Shown piece after piece: positions 3,967 to 7,021 of a DNA stretch of 7,021 nucleotides. The notes under the pieces were generated by a model. The model made no database searches and had not been told where the DNA came from. It saw nothing but the letters and a program-made list of their open reading frames with translations. Position 1 is the first letter of the stretch; each line of letters starts with the position of its first letter. Location: positions 1 to 7,021 of the forward strand of contig QIJB01000022.1 of the NCBI GenBank assembly GCA_003231675.1, read 5' to 3'. The position numbers and the translations under genes are program-made. Source of the stretch: Candidatus Campbelliibacteriota bacterium (GTDB taxonomy: Bacteria; Patescibacteriota; Minisyncoccia; UBA9983).

Positions 3967-5040
3967 TTACTCTATTTCTTCCGGCTTGTCCAGCGTGACC
4001 GGCTCGCTGCCAACCGCCTCGCCGGTTATTCTCAAGACATCTTTGTCTATTTTTCCGAATTCTTTGTATGAAGTGTTGAACGTGTTCACGGTCGTGGAAA
4101 GATTGTTGCCCAGCTTCTTCATAAATTGTTCATAATTGCTGAGATGCCTGCCGAGCTCCTCCACCCTCTTGCGTATTTCCTTCGCCGACTCCTCTATCTG
4201 CAACGCGCGCAACCCCTGCATAACGGTCTGCAAATACGCCATGAAAGACGTCGGGGAAACGATAATGACATGCTTTTGCTGGAAAGCATATTCAATCAAG
4301 TCCCTGGTGCTTGTCTTGACCGCTCCCACCTGATTTATCAAGAGATCGTAATAAATCGCCTCAGACGGGATGAACATAAAAGCGAAATCCATTGTCCCCT
4401 CTTTGGGTCTGATATATTTAGAAGTTTCATCAATGCGGTTTTTGAGGTCTTGTTTGAACAGTTTCTCCAATTTTTCTCTTTCGTTGGCATCCTTTTCTTC
4501 AAGAATTCGGTTGTAATTTTCCAAAGAAAATTTGGAATCAACCGAGAGGATTTTATCCTTGTCAAGAAAAATCACGGCGTCCACGATTTCGCCGTCGGAA
4601 AATTTATACTGCATTTGAAATCCTCCGGGAGGTAAAACGTTCTTAAGGACTGTTTCCAGATAATACTCTCCGAGCACGCCACGCCGTTTTGGGTTCTGCA
4701 GAATATCTTGCAGGTTTTGGAGCTGATCCGCGAAACCTATAACCTGCTTCTGCCCCTCTTTGACTTCGGTTACCTCTTTTGTGATGTCCTTAATCAATTT
4801 CTGCGACTCGCCGAACTGCTTTTGAATCGCCTCCGTGGCGCTTTTGGCGCTCTCGGTCAATTTTGTTTCCAATGTGTCTCTGATTTCCTTCATTTGCTGT
4901 TGCAACATCAAAATCGCCCTGTCTTCGTCTTCCTTATTGCCACCGGCGGATTTTTGGGAACGCGCCAAAAGCCAAAAAACAAGTCCTCCAGCGAGGGCTC
5001 CGACAACCAAGACAAGAATGACTAAAAAAGCCTGATTCAT
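3967..5040 (-). CDS. rmuC: RmuC family protein (membrane-anchored putative nuclease)
   Basis: RmuC proteins carry a predicted PD-(D/E)XK-type nuclease-like domain and in E. coli limit recombination at inverted repeats. The biochemical activity is not well established. This copy has 357 residues, somewhat shorter than E. coli RmuC (about 475). It begins with one transmembrane helix (about residues 4-25), followed by a charged coiled-coil (about 38-105) and the RmuC domain (about 118-335). Visible family motifs are GVLGEYYLETVLKNVLPP (121-138), EIVDAVI with Asp154, SVDSKF with Asp168 and Lys170, FMFIPSEAIYYDLL (221-234) and VIIVSPTSFMAYL (258-270). The acidic C-terminal tail is unstructured. 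The start lies 15 nt after the exchanger stop with no Shine-Dalgarno sequence. A TAAAAT stretch 12 nt upstream could be an internal -10. It is probably the third gene of the ATPase-exchanger transcript. The stop overlaps a 10-bp AT-rich palindrome (3961-3970). Confidence 0.92.
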   Translation of the reverse strand: MNQAFLVILVLVVGALAGGLVFWLLARSQKSAGGNKEDEDRAILMLQQQMKEIRDTLETKLTESAKSATEAIQKQFGESQKLIKDITKEVTEVKEGQKQVIGFADQLQNLQDILQNPKRRGVLGEYYLETVLKNVLPPGGFQMQYKFSDGEIVDAVIFLDKDKILSVDSKFSLENYNRILEEKDANEREKLEKLFKQDLKNRIDETSKYIRPKEGTMDFAFMFIPSEAIYYDLLINQVGAVKTSTRDLIEYAFQQKHVIIVSPTSFMAYLQTVMQGLRALQIEESAKEIRKRVEELGRHLSNYEQFMKKLGNNLSTTVNTFNTSYKEFGKIDKDVLRITGEAVGSEPVTLDKPEEIE

Positions 5041-5055
5041 TTATTTGCTTTTATT

Positions 5056-6012
5056 TTACATCATTTGAAGAACGTATTCAATCACGATAAAGAAAATATA
5101 AAGCGAAATTAAAATTAAACCTTCATTTCGGGACATAGCGGAACGACTGTAAATAAAAATATTAAAGAGAAGAAGAGCGGAAAAGAGGAACGCCGTCGCG
5201 ATAAAGAAAGCCGAATCGCCTTGGACGGCAATGGGGCTGATGAGACTCACCACCCCGATGATAAAAAGAGAGTTGAAAGCGATGCTTCCGAGAGCGTTTC
5301 CAATGCCCATATTCGCGTGTTTCAAGGAGGAGGCGCGCGCGCCGAAGACCAGTTCGGGAAGGGTCGTGCCGAGGGCGACAAAAATAACGCCGAAAGAAAG
5401 AAGATTCATATGAATCCCGATAGCCAACCTTTCTCCCGCCCAAACAAGAAGAGCGGAACTGGCAATCAAAACTACAACGCCGAGAAAAAAACGATTCATT
5501 GACACGAAAAATCTTCCCAGAGCGCGAAAATCCAGATTGACGCCGTTTAAAATCTTGCTGAAATATTCCTTCTCGCCCATCAAACGGTAGATATAAAGGA
5601 AAAACGCGAGAATGAGCACTATTCCGTCACCCCTTGAAATGACTCCGTCAAGGGCGAGCAAAATCGGCAAAAAAGCGAGGAAAAAAATCAACAAAAAATT
5701 CCGGTGAGAAATTTTGCTTTCCACCCTTATTCCGTTTCCCAAAAAAGCGATTATTCCGATGACAAGCGTAATATTCAAAAAATTCGCGCCAATGATGTTT
5801 CCAAGAGACATATTCGGAACACCTCCAATCGCGGAAGAAACGCCTATGAACAACTCCGGAATGGATGTCGCGAAACTCATCAAAATAAAGGCCGTTACAA
5901 ACTCGGAAAGTTTGAAAAAACGCGCCATGCGAGTTATGCACCGAACCAATGTTCCGCCGGCGCACGCCATAAAAAAGAAAGAAACCGCAAAAAGCAAAAT
6001 ATATCCAATCAT
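5056..6012 (-). CDS. CaCA-family cation exchanger (sodium/calcium exchanger-like membrane protein)
   Basis: This is an integral inner-membrane antiporter of the Ca2+:cation antiporter superfamily (YrbG/NCX type), 318 residues with about ten hydrophobic helices. It is built of two inverted halves, each holding one alpha repeat. Alpha-1 has ATSIPE (48-53, Glu53) and GNIIGANFLN (71-80, Asn77). Alpha-2 has GTTLPE (215-220, Glu220) and GNALGSIAFN (238-247). Family members exchange Ca2+ or related cations for Na+ or H+. The two glutamates that line the ion site are kept. The polar residue (Asn or Asp) expected after 'GS' in many alpha-2 repeats is Ile244 here, so the exact ion and stoichiometry are uncertain. 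The ATG overlaps the ATPase stop by 4 nt (ATGA), with no ribosome binding site, implying translational coupling. rmuC starts 15 nt downstream. The gene's job is likely cation extrusion together with the ATPase. Confidence 0.9.
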   Translation of the reverse strand: MIGYILLFAVSFFFMACAGGTLVRCITRMARFFKLSEFVTAFILMSFATSIPELFIGVSSAIGGVPNMSLGNIIGANFLNITLVIGIIAFLGNGIRVESKISHRNFLLIFFLAFLPILLALDGVISRGDGIVLILAFFLYIYRLMGEKEYFSKILNGVNLDFRALGRFFVSMNRFFLGVVVLIASSALLVWAGERLAIGIHMNLLSFGVIFVALGTTLPELVFGARASSLKHANMGIGNALGSIAFNSLFIIGVVSLISPIAVQGDSAFFIATAFLFSALLLFNIFIYSRSAMSRNEGLILISLYIFFIVIEYVLQMM

Positions 6013-7021
6013 AAATTTTTAGGATGCCATCGTTTTTCAAAAAATAAATACTTCGCCATTTCTATTGAAAGGAGATTTAAAATGCCAAGTCCGAGAATGA
6101 GCATAATTTCCCCCCGCGAAAGAGGAACAAGGGTCAGCAGTTTTTGCAGCACGGGAATGAAAAGAGCCGCGGCGAGCAAAACAACACTCGTTAGGAGAGA
6201 AAAAATAAGATAATAATTGGATAAAATATTTATTTTCCAAATCGGTTTCCTGAGATTTTTTAATGAAAAAGCGAAAAAGATTGAATCAATTGATATTCCC
6301 GCAAACATAATCGTCCGCACTTCCTTAATCGGATAATCAAGATAAAGGAGCGCGAAAAACAAGACGACCAATATAATACTCGTCAGCATGGTAATGAGAA
6401 AAACGAGTTCCTTTAATTGCCTCGTCAATAAATTCTTCGCCGATTGTTTTCGGGGGTCGCGTTCCATCAGTCCTTTTTCTTGCGGCTCAAAGGCAAAGGC
6501 GAAATTCATAAAACCCTCCTCAATGATATTCGTCCACAGAATTTGAGTGGGCAAAACTGGTAATGGAAAACCGGCGATTATCGCGACGCCAACGAGAACT
6601 ATTTCACTGAACGCGGTTGAAAGAAGATAGGCTATTATCTTCTTTAAGTTGTCCAAAATCCTTCTGCCCTCGGCTATTGCGGTTACAATGATACTGAAAC
6701 TGTTATTCAACAGGATCATATCCGAGGCTTCCTTGGAAACCTCCGTGGCGGAGCCGAGAGCGATGCCTATGTCCGCGTGCTTAAGCGCCGGAGCGTCATT
6801 CACTCCGTCTCCGGTCATCGCCACAACCTCACCTTTTTCCTGCCAAATTCTCACAATTTTCAGTTTTTGACTGGGCAAGACGCGCGCGAAAACGTCTATC
6901 TTCTCTATTTTTTCTATTATTTCATCGGGACTTATTTTTTCAAACTCTTCTCCCGTTATAACGAGTCCGCCCTCGCTCAGGAGACCCGCTTCCTCGGCAA
7001 CCTTCCGGGCCGTCGCCACAT
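6009..7021 (-). CDS. Cation-transporting P-type ATPase (P2-like), C-terminal part, N-terminus outside window
   Basis: This is the last 336 or so residues of an ATP-driven cation pump of the inner membrane. The first visible residues follow the TGD-x-x-x-TA motif of the P domain ('VATARKVAEEAG'). Then come VFARVLPSQK (43-52) and the hinge motif TGDGVNDAPAL (69-79), which closes the phosphorylation domain. Six hydrophobic helices (M5-M10) end with a cytoplasmic basic tail. The ASDMILLNN ... EGRRILDN stretch leading to M5 is typical of Ca2+/cation P2 ATPases. M5 keeps a glutamate (Glu139) in 'STAFSEI'. M6 reads LWTNIIEEG (161-169), where SERCA has V-N-x-x-T-D-G, so Asn is kept but Thr-Asp is Glu-Glu. 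Ca2+ or Mn2+ export is plausible but not proven. The actuator, nucleotide-binding domain and DKTGT site lie beyond the right edge. The GTG at 7019 is an internal codon. The TGA stop overlaps the exchanger ATG. Confidence 0.9.
   Translation of the reverse strand, partial: VATARKVAEEAGLLSEGGLVITGEEFEKISPDEIIEKIEKIDVFARVLPSQKLKIVRIWQEKGEVVAMTGDGVNDAPALKHADIGIALGSATEVSKEASDMILLNNSFSIIVTAIAEGRRILDNLKKIIAYLLSTAFSEIVLVGVAIIAGFPLPVLPTQILWTNIIEEGFMNFAFAFEPQEKGLMERDPRKQSAKNLLTRQLKELVFLITMLTSIILVVLFFALLYLDYPIKEVRTIMFAGISIDSIFFAFSLKNLRKPIWKINILSNYYLIFSLLTSVVLLAAALFIPVLQKLLTLVPLSRGEIMLILGLGILNLLSIEMAKYLFFEKRWHPKNL

Noticed and set aside
3961..3970. Perfect palindrome GTAATATTAC over the rmuC stop codon
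   Set aside because: A 10-bp AT-rich palindrome is expected by chance often enough in AT-rich DNA, and it has no loop, T-tract or second copy.
4126..4635. Open frame of 169 codons on the plus strand opposite rmuC
   Set aside because: It is antisense to strongly conserved RmuC motifs and has no domain of its own.
5704..6213. Open frame of 169 codons on the plus strand across the exchanger/ATPase junction
   Set aside because: It is the complement of two well-supported membrane protein genes. Its Arg/Lys/Asn-rich composition is what results from reading hydrophobic codons backwards.

Overview
The window reads like a compact genome fragment from a Candidate Phyla Radiation (Patescibacteria, Parcubacteria-like) bacterium. 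This is inferred from short intergenic gaps, near absence of Shine-Dalgarno sequences, -10-type promoters sitting almost on start codons, moderate GC with AT-rich patches, and the gene set. TGA is used as a stop (hypothetical gene, dnaB, P-type ATPase), so there is no sign of the UGA recoding seen in Gracilibacteria/Absconditabacteria.

Layout. 2-268 (+) is the 3' end of cysS. A small hypothetical gene (606-313, -) converges on it and ends at a strong minus-strand intrinsic terminator. A divergent promoter region (about 607-776) carries a perfect GC-rich dyad and two hairpins. It is followed on the plus strand by dnaB (823-2103) and, 9 nt later, recR (2113-2703), a replication/recombination pair. 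From 2709 to the right edge every gene is on the minus strand. In transcription order these are a cation-transporting P-type ATPase (entering from the right edge), a CaCA-family cation exchanger that overlaps it by ATGA, rmuC 15 nt later, then rplU (ribosomal protein bL21) after a 127-bp gap, and finally an AT-rich P-loop kinase-like gene whose 3' end converges on recR with only 5 bp between stops.

How the genes relate. cysS, dnaB, recR, rmuC and rplU are housekeeping genes of translation, replication and repair. The ATPase and exchanger are translationally overlapped and probably act together in cation export: the ATPase is ATP-driven and the exchanger gradient-driven. Both carry substitutions at ion-site positions, so their ion cannot be assigned with certainty.

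The most notable point is the 5' end of dnaB. The recognisable reading frame begins at the conserved 'MLD' of the N-terminal domain and lacks the preceding conserved 'PP-N-EAE-LG' segment. A well-placed extended -10 promoter instead points to an ATG at 777 in another frame. That frame reads up to 'RMP', exactly where the missing segment should start, then stops. A loss of about 41 nt, real or an assembly artefact, would explain this. Other points are a 52-residue lysine-rich tail on bL21, a structured leader and early-CDS hairpin on the small hypothetical gene, and two likely leaderless transcripts. I did not find a clearly new multi-gene defence or mobile system here.
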